Assembly: GCA_025351875.1 (NCBI GenBank)
Contig: JANXVA010000564.1
Location: 1 to 39,336 of the forward strand
Reading direction: 5' to 3'
DNA from: Myxococcales bacterium
GTDB lineage: Bacteria > Myxococcota_A > Polyangia > Polyangiales > Polyangiaceae
Length of the DNA stretch: 39,336 bases
Notes under the pieces: generated by a model
What the model was told of the DNA's origin: nothing
The model's database searches: none
Seen by the model: the letters and a program-made list of their open reading frames with translations, nothing else
Part shown: positions 1 to 8,674 of the stretch, piece after piece
Layout: each line of letters starts with the position of its first letter
Numbering within the stretch: position 1 is the stretch's first letter
Position numbers and translations under genes: made by a program

Positions 1-1604
1 ATCGGCTCCATCGACACAGGGAGTCGCGAGATGAAATAGACCTTCGGATCGAGCGGAAACCCGTACGCGAGCAGGAAGCGGCAGCAGAGGAATCCGACGA
101 TGAGCCCGAGTGTCGTCCCGGCGACGCCGATGATGCCGCCCTGATAGAGGAACACGCGGAGGATGGCGTCGTCGCTCGCGCCGATCGCCTTCAGCAGCGC
201 GATCTCCTTCTTCTTGTCGAGCACCACCATGATGAGCGTCGCAATGACCGTGAAGGCGGCGACGACGATGATCAGGGTGAGCACCACGCTCATCGCGATC
301 TGCTGGATGAGGAGCGCGGTGAAGAGCCCGTGGTTGAGCTCACGCCAGTCCATCGTGTGGTAGACGCCGTTCGCGAGGATCTTGTCGACCTCCTTCGCGA
401 TGTCGGCGGCGCGCTCGATGTCGTCGACCTTCGCCTCCACGCCGGTGACGCTGTCACCTTGCTCGTAGAACGCCTGGGCCTCGTAGAGGTCGGTGTAGAC
501 GAGCTTCGAGTCGTACTGGTCGAAGCCAGCCTCGAAGATGGCGATCACCCGGAACTGCTTGGCGATGGGCGGTCGGGCGCCGCTCGCGCCGAACGTCATG
601 CCGATCTGCGGTGACGTCACCTGGAGGCAGTCACCGAGGCCCACGGCGAGCCGCTTCGCGAGCGACTTGCCGATGACCACGCCGGGTAGCGCCCTGACCT
701 GCGCGGGGCTGCGGCACGGATCGGGGTCGATGTTCTCGGGAAGGACGTCCTCGTCGGGGAGCTGGCTCTTGAAGCCTCCCGACGGCGTGACGGTGCCCGG
801 CTTCATGAGCTCGGGCGGCGCCGCGTTTGCGGTCGCCGGGCTCCCCGACGGCGCGGCCTCGCCGGCAAGGTCGGCGATGAGATCCGCGGTGCTCGTGCTC
901 GGCCTGGAGGGCTTGGCGGTCGTGCTCGGGTTCAGCGCGATGTCGCGGGCCGCGCCGGTCGCGATGAGCGTCGCCATGTCCGTCGAGCCCGCGTCGAGCG
1001 AGGCGTAGCCGCCGGCACCGGCGTCGGCGGCCACGTCGTTCGCGCGATCCTCGGCGATTCGTTTCTCGATCGCGGCGAAGGCGCTGAGCTTGCCGCCGTC
1101 CGGCGAATCGTAGCCGCCCGTGCTGGGGCTCGGCGCCGGGGCGAAGATCTCGCGGGGCGGCTCGGGCGGCTTGGCTCCCGGCTTGCGCATCCCCTCGAGC
1201 GAACCCTCGACGATGTGCCGAGGCAGATCGAGGACCTTCGGCATCTGCTCGGGGTCGACACCCTTGAGGAGAACGCCGGTCGCCGTGCGATCTCCATGCG
1301 TGATCATCATCGGGTTGATGACGAACGGCGCGACGGCGGCGACGCCCGGCACCGCCTGCACCTTCTTCATCACCTCGCGGTAGTCGCGGAAGTGGATCGC
1401 GTACTTGAGGACGATGACGTGGGCGTTCACGCCGAGGACCTTCTCGCGGAACTGATCCTGGAAGCCGCCCGTCACGCTCATCACGATGGCGAGCGCGGCG
1501 ACGCCCAGCGCGACGCCGAGCATGGCGAACGCGGTGCCCACCGAGACGAACGCGCGCTTCTTCGACCCGAGGTATCGAAGCGCTATTTGGACGGGGTAAC
1601 CCAT
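1..1604 (-). CDS. LolC/LolE-type lipoprotein-releasing permease (partial, C-terminus outside window)
   Basis: Inner-membrane permease of the FtsX/MacB superfamily. With a LolD-type ATPase, such proteins extract lipoproteins from the inner membrane for transfer to LolA. The N-terminus (ALRYLGSKKR) is followed by TM1 at about residues 20-45. A long periplasmic domain comes next, then TM2 at about 434-462 and TM3 at about 485-510, the usual FtsX layout. The reading frame leaves the window at base 1, so the last helix is missing. The periplasmic domain contains an unusual stretch rich in Pro, Ala, Ser and Asp at about residues 138-295. Start chosen at ATG 1604; an in-frame GTG at 1613 is possible and neither has a good ribosome-binding site. 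The window is rich in lipoproteins, which fits this role. The LolD partner is not in the window. LolC versus LolE cannot be decided from this fragment. Confidence 0.88.
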   Translation of the reverse strand, partial: MGYPVQIALRYLGSKKRAFVSVGTAFAMLGVALGVAALAIVMSVTGGFQDQFREKVLGVNAHVIVLKYAIHFRDYREVMKKVQAVPGVAAVAPFVINPMMITHGDRTATGVLLKGVDPEQMPKVLDLPRHIVEGSLEGMRKPGAKPPEPPREIFAPAPSPSTGGYDSPDGGKLSAFAAIEKRIAEDRANDVAADAGAGGYASLDAGSTDMATLIATGAARDIALNPSTTAKPSRPSTSTADLIADLAGEAAPSGSPATANAAPPELMKPGTVTPSGGFKSQLPDEDVLPENIDPDPCRSPAQVRALPGVVIGKSLAKRLAVGLGDCLQVTSPQIGMTFGASGARPPIAKQFRVIAIFEAGFDQYDSKLVYTDLYEAQAFYEQGDSVTGVEAKVDDIERAADIAKEVDKILANGVYHTMDWRELNHGLFTALLIQQIAMSVVLTLIIVVAAFTVIATLIMVVLDKKKEIALLKAIGASDDAILRVFLYQGGIIGVAGTTLGLIVGFLCCRFLLAYGFPLDPKVYFISRLPVSMEP

Positions 1605-1755
1605 CGCCTTCACGCGGGGTCTAGCACGCGGCCAGGGTGCTTCGTTCCCGTTTCCTCGCGGGCGGCGCGGGAAGGAGCAAATGAAAGGAGATGTAGGGGT
1701 GTCCTTGCAGCTTTCCGAACCGCCGCGGACCTCGTAAACATTGAGGGGTCGCCCC

Positions 1756-3480
1756 GTGCCGGAATTCAACGACCGTACCGGACCTAACCAGGTCACCTTG
1801 GCTGCGCCGCCGGACTCCAATGTCCTGGCGAGCAGCGCTCGGTCGGTCGGTGACCAGGCGACGTTTCCGAGCTCGGGGAACAGCTCGTCGAATCAGCGGA
1901 TCGATCCGTACATCGGCAAGACCCTCGAAGGCCGTTACTTCGTGGAGCAGCAGCTCGGCGAAGGCGGCATGGGTGTCGTCTACCGTGGACGCCACAAGGT
2001 CATCGACAAGCAGGTCGCGATCAAGATCCTCCGCGGCGAGATGGCTCAGGACGCCGAGATGGTCGAGCGGTTTCTCAACGAAGCACGCGCCGCTTCGAGC
2101 ATCGGCAACGCACACATCGTCGACATCTCCGACTTCGGCCGTCTGGACGACGGCGCGACATTCTTCGTCATGGAGTACCTGCAGGGACAGAGCCTTGCGG
2201 ATCTCATGACGTCAAGCCGCGTGATTCCGATTCCGCGCCTCGTGCACATCGCCAAGCAGATCGCGCGGGGTCTCGGTGCGGCGCACGCGCGAGGCATCGT
2301 CCACCGCGATCTCAAGCCCGACAACGTGATGCTCATCGCCCGTGGCGACGACCCGGACTTCGCCAAGATCCTCGACTTTGGAATCGCGAAGGTGAGCAGC
2401 GAAGCGGGCCGTCTGACGCGCGCGGGAAGCGTCTTCGGAACGCCGCACTACATGTCCCCCGAGCAAGCTGCGGGCGTGCCGGTGGACCAGCGCACCGACA
2501 TCTACTCGCTCGGCGTGATCCTCTACGAGATGGCGTCCGGCAAGGTGCCGTTCGACGCCGACAACTTCATGGGGATCCTCACGCAGCACATGTACAAGTC
2601 GCCGGCCCCCATCCGCGCGCTCATTCCGCAGCCGCAGGACGTGCCGCCGGGGCTCGAGGCGATCGTTCTCAAGTGCCTCTCGAAGAAGGTCGAGCTCCGG
2701 TACCAGTCGATGGAGGAAGTCGCCGCGGACCTCGAGCGCTCCGAGCGCGGCATGGTCCCCGAGGCGGTGCAGGAGATGATGGGGCGCTCCGGGGGCTTCA
2801 ACGTGCCCGCCGACTACTTCCGCAAGGCGCAGCTCCCGACCGGCGCAGGAATGATGCCGGCGTCGCCTCCCTTCCGGAAGCAGAAGCCCGTCCTCGCGAT
2901 GGTGCTCGCGTCCGTCGCTACCGTCTCGCTGCTGATCATTGGCGTCGTGATTGCGGCGACGAGCAAGGCGTCGTCGAGGAAGGGTGGGGATCCCGGGATC
3001 GCCAGTGCGACCGCCTCTGGCGACACGGCGCTCGCGGTCGGCGCAGGCACCGTCCCCGCCGGCACGGGGAGCCCGACGCCGCCGGCGGACGACAAGATCA
3101 AGGTGCTCATCACCGTCGACCCGAAGGAAGCGTTGATCGGCCTGACCGACGGCAAGCTGCAGCCGACGCCCGCCACGGTGACCGTCGGCGCGACCGAAGA
3201 GGTGACGATCCGGATCGAGCGCAAGGGCTACGAGTCCCAGCTCGTGAAGCTGAAGGGCGCCGAGATCGATCGCGGCGCCGCGTGGCGCTTCTACACGCTC
3301 AAGCCGCTTGCCGGCACGGCCGTCCCGAGGCCGCCCGCGGGGAAGCCCCCGGCTGGCAAGCCGCCGGTAGCGGCGCCTCCGGCGTCGCTGCCTGCCCCGC
3401 CCGTCGTCGCGAAGCCGCCGCAGGCCTCAGGGAACTGCGACGTCGCAGAACGCGACCCGTTCACGCACAAGTGTCCCTGA
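1756..3480 (+). CDS. Membrane-anchored Hanks-type Ser/Thr kinase with C-terminal PEGA-like domain
   Basis: About 574 residues. After a 50-residue Ser/Asn-rich leader comes a complete kinase domain (about 55-330): glycine loop GEGGMG near 69, ATP-binding Lys90 in VAIK, catalytic HRDLKPDN with Asp185, DFG at 207-209, and MSPEQ. One transmembrane helix lies at about 379-401. The outside part has a PEGA-like beta domain (about 440-525), then a Pro/Ala/Lys tail ending near two Cys. This is the usual transmembrane sensor-kinase plan, with the kinase in the cytosol. Start: a TAA in frame at 1735 leaves TTG 1741 or GTG 1756. GTG 1756 is preferred because GAGGGG at 1743-1748 is well placed as a ribosome-binding site. 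It is divergent from the permease and tail-to-tail with the lipoprotein at 3488. Substrates cannot be inferred. Confidence 0.93.
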   Translation: MPEFNDRTGPNQVTLAAPPDSNVLASSARSVGDQATFPSSGNSSSNQRIDPYIGKTLEGRYFVEQQLGEGGMGVVYRGRHKVIDKQVAIKILRGEMAQDAEMVERFLNEARAASSIGNAHIVDISDFGRLDDGATFFVMEYLQGQSLADLMTSSRVIPIPRLVHIAKQIARGLGAAHARGIVHRDLKPDNVMLIARGDDPDFAKILDFGIAKVSSEAGRLTRAGSVFGTPHYMSPEQAAGVPVDQRTDIYSLGVILYEMASGKVPFDADNFMGILTQHMYKSPAPIRALIPQPQDVPPGLEAIVLKCLSKKVELRYQSMEEVAADLERSERGMVPEAVQEMMGRSGGFNVPADYFRKAQLPTGAGMMPASPPFRKQKPVLAMVLASVATVSLLIIGVVIAATSKASSRKGGDPGIASATASGDTALAVGAGTVPAGTGSPTPPADDKIKVLITVDPKEALIGLTDGKLQPTPATVTVGATEEVTIRIERKGYESQLVKLKGAEIDRGAAWRFYTLKPLAGTAVPRPPAGKPPAGKPPVAAPPASLPAPPVVAKPPQASGNCDVAERDPFTHKCP

Positions 3481-3494
3481 GCCCGGCTCAGGGA
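3474..3494. terminator. Stop-codon hairpin between convergent genes
   Basis: Perfect inverted repeat with 9-bp arms, TCCCTGAGC at 3474-3482 and GCTCAGGGA at 3486-3494, and a 3-nt loop. The arms contain the stop codons of both convergent genes (TGA 3478-3480 on +, TGA read from 3490-3488 on -). There is no T-run, so intrinsic termination is an inference; it could equally stabilise both 3' ends. Confidence 0.55.
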
Positions 3495-5542
3495 ACGGCG
3501 AACTGCGTCCCGTTCCACGAGTAGCGGAGCGACGAGACGCCGCCCCACGGCAGGAGGAGCGGCTCGATCGAGCCACCCGGTTTGTCCTGCGGCCACGGGT
3601 ACGTCTTCTCGGTCCAGCCGCGCGCAACGCCTGGGCGCACGTCGACGTCGAACCCCTTGCCGCCCTTCGCGGGGACGAACTGCACGAGTCCCTGGATGCG
3701 TTTGCCCGACAGCTCGCGCCCCGTCTCGACCGAGAACACCCGCGTGATCGCTCCGCCCTTCACCTGGTAAACGAAGAGCGCCTCGACGGCGACCTGCTCA
3801 CCGGTCGGCGTCGTGACGTGGCGTACGCCGCGGACCACGAGCTCAGCGGCGCCGTCACCGGTCACGTCGCGCGCCGTGAGCTCGCTCACGTCCTTGTCGT
3901 CGGCGAACTGCGTGAGCGACATGCGAGCGTAGCCGTTGCCACTCTTGAAGCCGGGACCGAGCACGACGATGTCGCGCCCCACGAGCGCGACACGCTCAGC
4001 CCGGTTGTCGCCGTCGACATGCACCTCGATGTCGAACCGCGGCTTCGTCGGCGTCAGCCCCTGATCGCGAAAATACGCCTCCATCACCTGCTTGCCCATG
4101 TCGGTGCTCTTCCCGACCGAAGGCGTCGGCAAGTCCTTGGTCGACGTGCCCGTGCCCGTGCCCGATCCAGCCGTTCCCGCCTGCGCCACCTCCCCACTCT
4201 TCGCAAACTTCCCCTTCTCCAGCCTGAACGTTCGCGACTTCACCGTCCCCCACGGGAGCAGGAGCCCTTCCTCGACCGTCCCGGCCGTCGGCTCGCGAAA
4301 CGAGGCGGCGTCCCAGCCGACCGCGGGCTCGACGCTCACCTCGATCTCCTTCGCGGACACACGCACGGCGTTCGTGATCTTCCGCTTTCCCGCGACGTCG
4401 ACGACGGCGATCTCCTGCGTGAAGATCGTCGTCGGTTCGTCACCCGTCGCGATCGCCCACACCTCGATCATCTCGTGCATGACCGCGCCGTTCATCACGC
4501 GACGACGCACGATCATGTCGTCCTTGCCGCGCCCCGTGAGCTCGCGCGTCTCGAACGAGGAGAGCTCGCCCGCGACCTCGCGCCAGAAGAACTGGCGCCC
4601 GCCGCGATAGCCGGGTCCACAGATCGTGAAAAATTTTCCGAAGACGCTGATGCGCTCCTTGCGCTCGTCGCCGGCGACGTCGGCGAAGACGTCGATCTTG
4701 GGAGCCGTTCCGGTGAGGTTCTTCTGCGCGAGAAGCCCGTCGGAGACCGCCTGCTCCGCGGCTGTCGGCAGGGCCAGGAGGTCACCGGGGTGGTCGACGG
4801 TGCCCGGACCCGTGCCGATGACTCCGTGCGCGTCGCCGTCGTGATAGCGAAGCGCAGCGCGCAATCCGATGCGCATCGTCCGTGCCTCGGGGAACGTCGA
4901 CCACGGGAGCGAGGCTTCGAATGCGACGCCGCCCTTGATGTCGTTCTCCACGAGCTTGGCGCCGGAGACCTCCTGGCCCTTGTTCGGGCCGGCGAGCCAT
5001 TTCACGGCCCCCGAGCTGTCGCCGGGCTTGCCCGGAAAGAAGCCGACCTCGTACGCCTTGAGGCCGCCGCGGCCGGCGGGGAAGGCGAGGGTCATCGAGA
5101 CGTGGTCGTCGGACTCGCCATGACGCGACGAGCGCGTGAGCTGCGCGTCGGTGATCTCGCCGCCGACGTAGAGCTTCGCATCGTCCATCTGCGCCGCGAT
5201 CGCGAGCTCGAGGCCGTCCGTCTTGCCCGATAGCTTCTCGGTCGCGCGCGTGCGCGCAGGCCACTCCTTCAGCACGCCGTCGAGCTTCACGGGGGACTTC
5301 GGGTCGACGTTCTCCACGTGCAGCGCGCCGCCGAACGCGACCTCCACGCCGGTCGCGCCTTCCTCGCGATTCCCCGCGCCTCCGAGCGAGGCGAGCCCGC
5401 CGTGCGCAGCGACCGCATCGCCGATCGACTCGTGCTTGTCGCCGCTGGTCGCGCTGGCGGAGTCGGCTCCCTTGGGCGTCCCACCGCCGCCGCCGCAGGC
5501 CGCGAGGAGGAGGAACGAGACCGTGTATCGACCATGCTTCAT
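3488..5542 (-). CDS. Outer lipoprotein with CBM9-like domain and a duplicated C-terminal module
   Basis: 684 residues. The N-terminus is a lipoprotein signal with lipobox LAAC followed by a Gly run. Residues about 75-240 (LDGVLKEWPAR, then alternating strands) resemble the CBM9/DOMON-like sugar or haem-binding folds that begin with a 'DG..EW' motif. The rest is two related halves. Each has a DGD-like repeat core (GDERKERISVFG and GDNRAERVALVG), a 'GPG(Y/F)..G' turn, a 'LTG/VTGDG' motif as in FG-GAP/VCBS repeats, and an almost identical 'LLLPWG' near its end. The duplication is seen directly; ligand binding is inferred. Start at ATG 5542 has a GGAGG ribosome-binding site. The gene lies 20 bp downstream of the P-type ATPase and is probably co-transcribed. 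I do not recognise a named family for the whole protein. Confidence 0.85.
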   Translation of the reverse strand: MKHGRYTVSFLLLAACGGGGGTPKGADSASATSGDKHESIGDAVAAHGGLASLGGAGNREEGATGVEVAFGGALHVENVDPKSPVKLDGVLKEWPARTRATEKLSGKTDGLELAIAAQMDDAKLYVGGEITDAQLTRSSRHGESDDHVSMTLAFPAGRGGLKAYEVGFFPGKPGDSSGAVKWLAGPNKGQEVSGAKLVENDIKGGVAFEASLPWSTFPEARTMRIGLRAALRYHDGDAHGVIGTGPGTVDHPGDLLALPTAAEQAVSDGLLAQKNLTGTAPKIDVFADVAGDERKERISVFGKFFTICGPGYRGGRQFFWREVAGELSSFETRELTGRGKDDMIVRRRVMNGAVMHEMIEVWAIATGDEPTTIFTQEIAVVDVAGKRKITNAVRVSAKEIEVSVEPAVGWDAASFREPTAGTVEEGLLLPWGTVKSRTFRLEKGKFAKSGEVAQAGTAGSGTGTGTSTKDLPTPSVGKSTDMGKQVMEAYFRDQGLTPTKPRFDIEVHVDGDNRAERVALVGRDIVVLGPGFKSGNGYARMSLTQFADDKDVSELTARDVTGDGAAELVVRGVRHVTTPTGEQVAVEALFVYQVKGGAITRVFSVETGRELSGKRIQGLVQFVPAKGGKGFDVDVRPGVARGWTEKTYPWPQDKPGGSIEPLLLPWGGVSSLRYSWNGTQFAVP

Positions 5543-5562
5543 CCGACCGCCCTCCGGTGAGC

Positions 5563-8442
5563 TCACGCGCGGCGCGACATCGGCTCCATGTCCTTGCCGA
5601 CGACACCCTTGCGCTGCAGCAGCTTCAGTACCTCGATCATCGGGATGATCGACGCCGACATCGCGAGGAGCACGAGCCACTCCGTTGCGCTGAGAGCCCA
5701 CGTCTTGAAGACGTCGTTCAGGGAAGGCACGAGCACGGCCACCAGGTGGATGCCGCCGCTCACGATCATCGAAGCGAGAAGCGCCATCGGGAGGATGGGA
5801 CGTAGCGCGAACATCGATGCCGTCGCCGAGCGACAGTTGAGCGCGTGGAAGAGCGGTGAGAGCGCCAGCAGCGAGAAGGCGATCGCGCGCCCGTACTCGA
5901 AGCGGTCGACGCCGGGCAACGTCCACGGCCAGTAGTAGCAACCGACGGCGAGGCCTCCCATGAGGACGCCGACGACGGCGATCCCCATGTACTCGCGCGT
6001 GCCAAGCAGGCTCGAGCTCGCCTTGCGCGGCGGCTCCATCATCTGGGTGGGATCGGGCGGGTCGATCCCGAGCGCGAGCGCCGGCAGCCCGTTCGTCACC
6101 AGGTTGATCCAGAGGATCATGAGCGGCCGGAGGCCGGGCATGTTCGGCATCACGCTGGCGACGAAGACCGTCACGAGCAGCCCAGCGTTCGACGACAGGA
6201 GGAAGAAGATGAACTTCTGGATGTTGCGCCAGATGGCGCGGCCCTCGCGCACGGCGTCGACGATGGTCGCGAAGTTGTCGTCCGCGAGCACCATGTCGGC
6301 GGCCTCACGAGCGACGTCCGTGCCGTCCTTGCCCATCGCGATGCCGATGTGGGCCTCACGCAACGCGGGCGCGTCGTTCACGCCGTCACCGGTCATGGCG
6401 ACGATGTGGCCGCGGGCCTTGAACGCCTTCACGATGCGGAGCTTCTGCTCGGCCGTGACGCGCGCGAACACGCGGACGCTATCGATGCGCCTCTGCAGCG
6501 CGTCGTCGGTGAGCTTCTCGAGCTCTGCGCCGCTGAGGGCGATCGCACCCTCGTCCCACAGCCCGAGCTCGCGCGCGATCGCGACGGCGGTGAGCTTGTG
6601 GTCGCCGGTGATCATGACGGCGCGCACCTGCGCGTCGTGGCACGCCGCGATCGCCTCCTTCACGCCCACGCGCGGAGGATCGATCATCCCGACGAGACCA
6701 AGGAAAGTGAGGCGCTGCTCGATGTCGCCGCCATGCGAGCGAGGCTCGCCGCTGGCGGGCGGCGCCGAAGGAGTGCCTCCTTCGCGCGACGAAGGCGCCC
6801 CGAGCTCGCGGCGCGCCACCGCGAGCACGCGGAGCGACAGCTGGCTCATGCGCTCGGCCTCGGCCAGGATGAGCTGCCGGCCCGCCTCGTCGAGCGGCTC
6901 GACGCCGATCGCCGTGTGTTGCGCGACGCAGCGCGGGAGGAGCACGTCCGCGCTCCCCTTCGTGTGGACGATCTCCTTGCCCATCTCGTCGAGGGCGATG
7001 ACCGTCATGCGCTTCCGATCGCTGTCGAACGGGAGCTCGCGTACCACCTGGTTCGAGGGAACGATCGACTCCTTCGGCAGCCCGCCCTTGGCGGCCAGCG
7101 TGAGGAGCGCGCCTTCGGTCGGATCGCCGACGACGCGCCAGGTGCCGTCCTTCTTCTCGAGCGAGGCCGTGTTGGCGAGCGCCATGCTGGCGAGGAGGCT
7201 GCGGAGGCCGTCCGAGAGGCTCGCGTCGACCGTCTTGCCGTCCAGATCGACGATCTCGCCTTTCGGGTCGTAGCCCGTGCCCGTCACGGTGTAGGAGGCG
7301 GCTCCCGCGTAGATCTCGCGGACGGTCATCTCGTTCTGCGTGAGCGTGCCCGTCTTGTCGGAACAGATCACCGTCGCCGAGCCGAGCGTCTCCACGGCGG
7401 CGAGCTTGCGGATGATCGCGCCCTTCTTCGCCATGCGCTGCATGCCGAGCGCGAGGGTGATCGTCGTGATCGCGGGGAGGCCCTCTGGAATGGCGGCGAC
7501 GGCCAGGCTCACGGCCTCGAGGAGCAGCTCGTGCCACGAGGCCTTCCCGCGGATCATTCCTTGGGCGAACATGAACGCGCTGATCGCCAGACACGCCCAG
7601 AGCACACGCTTGCCGAAGTGATCGAGCTTCTCTTCGAGCGGAGTCTTGCCCTGCTCCTGCGAGCTCATGAGGGTGCTGAGCTTGCCTAGCTCGGTATCCT
7701 TGCCGGTGGCGACGACGAGCGCGCGGCCCTTGCCGCGCATCACGGACGTGCCGGTGAAGAGCATCGTCGACCGGTCGCCGATCGGCGCGTCGTCGGCGAG
7801 CTCGGCGCGCGCGTCCTTCGTGATCGGGAGCGACTCGCCGGTGAGCGCCGCTTCGAGCGTGGCGAGGTTGATCGTCTGGAGGAGCCGTGCGTCGGCGGGG
7901 ACCGCGTCGCCAGCCTCGAGCTCGAGGACGTCGCCGGGGACGACCTCGACGGCCGGGATGATCTTCACCTGATCGCCGCGACGCACGCGGGCGTTCGGCG
8001 TCTGCATCTTCTTGAGGGCGTCGAGCGCGGCCTCGGCTCGACGCTCCTGATAGAAGCCGAGCACGGCGTTGAGGACGACGATGAGCGCGATCGCGATCGC
8101 GTCGCCGTAGCGGGCGAGCCACGTCGAGTCGCCGTGGTCGCCGCTCGCGCCGTTGACGGTCGCGACCACAGCGGCCGCGAGGAGCGTGAGCACGATGGGG
8201 TTGGCGAACTGCGCGATGATCCGTTTCCACGCGCTCGGCGGCGGAGATGACGGAAGCTCGTTCGCTCCGTACTTGGCGACGCGCGCCTTGGCGTCCTCGT
8301 CGGTCAGTCCCTTGACGGGGTCGGCAAGGAAGCGCTCGTAGAGCACCTCACACTCGCCGGTATGCCAGATCGCCATGGGGGCGGCGCTGGAGAGGTCGCG
8401 CACCGATGCGTCCTGCGAAGGTCTTGCCGATAACGGCTGCAT
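5563..8442 (-). CDS. P-type (P2-like) cation-transporting ATPase
   Basis: About 959 residues, typical of P2 ATPases. Seen: N-terminal cation-ATPase domain (HTGECEVLYERF, 'KYGANEL'), actuator TGES at 201-204, M4 'AAIPEGLP' at about 317-323, phosphorylation site DKTGTLT with Asp362, KGSADVLL nucleotide-binding motif, and GDGVNDAP hinge near 683-690. This fits ATP-driven cation export across the inner membrane. M5 reads SSNAGLL and M6 reads NLVTNGLP. SERCA has Glu and Asp at the corresponding places (E771, D800), so classical two-site Ca2+ transport is doubtful and the ion is not assigned. A Pro/Ser/Gly insert at about 546-573 contains a palindromic DNA element (see findings). Start ATG 8442 is chosen, with ACGGA just upstream. 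ATG 8376 (MAIWHTGE) is an alternative and would also fit the family. Confidence 0.93.
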   Translation of the reverse strand: MQPLSARPSQDASVRDLSSAAPMAIWHTGECEVLYERFLADPVKGLTDEDAKARVAKYGANELPSSPPPSAWKRIIAQFANPIVLTLLAAAVVATVNGASGDHGDSTWLARYGDAIAIALIVVLNAVLGFYQERRAEAALDALKKMQTPNARVRRGDQVKIIPAVEVVPGDVLELEAGDAVPADARLLQTINLATLEAALTGESLPITKDARAELADDAPIGDRSTMLFTGTSVMRGKGRALVVATGKDTELGKLSTLMSSQEQGKTPLEEKLDHFGKRVLWACLAISAFMFAQGMIRGKASWHELLLEAVSLAVAAIPEGLPAITTITLALGMQRMAKKGAIIRKLAAVETLGSATVICSDKTGTLTQNEMTVREIYAGAASYTVTGTGYDPKGEIVDLDGKTVDASLSDGLRSLLASMALANTASLEKKDGTWRVVGDPTEGALLTLAAKGGLPKESIVPSNQVVRELPFDSDRKRMTVIALDEMGKEIVHTKGSADVLLPRCVAQHTAIGVEPLDEAGRQLILAEAERMSQLSLRVLAVARRELGAPSSREGGTPSAPPASGEPRSHGGDIEQRLTFLGLVGMIDPPRVGVKEAIAACHDAQVRAVMITGDHKLTAVAIARELGLWDEGAIALSGAELEKLTDDALQRRIDSVRVFARVTAEQKLRIVKAFKARGHIVAMTGDGVNDAPALREAHIGIAMGKDGTDVAREAADMVLADDNFATIVDAVREGRAIWRNIQKFIFFLLSSNAGLLVTVFVASVMPNMPGLRPLMILWINLVTNGLPALALGIDPPDPTQMMEPPRKASSSLLGTREYMGIAVVGVLMGGLAVGCYYWPWTLPGVDRFEYGRAIAFSLLALSPLFHALNCRSATASMFALRPILPMALLASMIVSGGIHLVAVLVPSLNDVFKTWALSATEWLVLLAMSASIIPMIEVLKLLQRKGVVGKDMEPMSRRA
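6761..6799. repeat. Palindromic element inside the ATPase gene
   Basis: A perfect hairpin CGAAGGAG-TGC-CTCCTTCG at 6766-6784 is bracketed by two copies of the palindrome GGCGCC (6761-6766 and 6794-6799). It lies in frame inside the ATPase and encodes part of a Pro/Ser/Gly-rich insert in the nucleotide-binding domain. Confidence 0.6.
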
Positions 8443-8662
8443 TTCCGTGCCCACGTGGCCGAGCAGCCTACTACGGCTACTCGCCCAGCGGGGAGCGTCG
8501 CGATAGGCTCGTTTCGACATGCCGACGCCGTGGCAATGCACGACAGTGGCGCTCGCGTTCGACGAGTCGATCAGCCTGGCGACAGCGCCGTGGCAGCCCT
8601 GAGGCGCACAAATTCGCACATTGGGCGTCGTCGCCGAATCGCCGTGGAACCGTGCGGCGCGA
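8443..8662. other. Divergent intergenic region between ATPase and kinase
   Basis: About 230 bp between two divergent start codons. I see no credible gene. It should hold the ATPase promoter; on the minus strand TAGGCT lies about 22 nt before ATG 8442, a possible but weak -10. The kinase-side -10 is listed separately. Confidence 0.5.
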
Positions 8663-8668
8663 TACGAT
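8663..8668 (+). promoter_or_regulatory. -10 element TACGAT, 6 nt before the GTG start
   Basis: TACGAT is followed by GGCAGC and then GTG 8675. A transcript starting at the usual distance would begin at or next to the start codon (leaderless). There is no ribosome-binding site in front of this GTG and no strong -35. Confidence 0.5.
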
Positions 8669-8674
8669 GGCAGC

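Noticed and set aside
3818..5233. Long + strand open frame (471 codons) opposite the lipoprotein gene
   Set aside because: It is antisense to a gene with a clear signal, ribosome-binding site and domains; composition (Arg/Ala/Asp/Leu-rich) is typical of shadow frames in GC-rich DNA.
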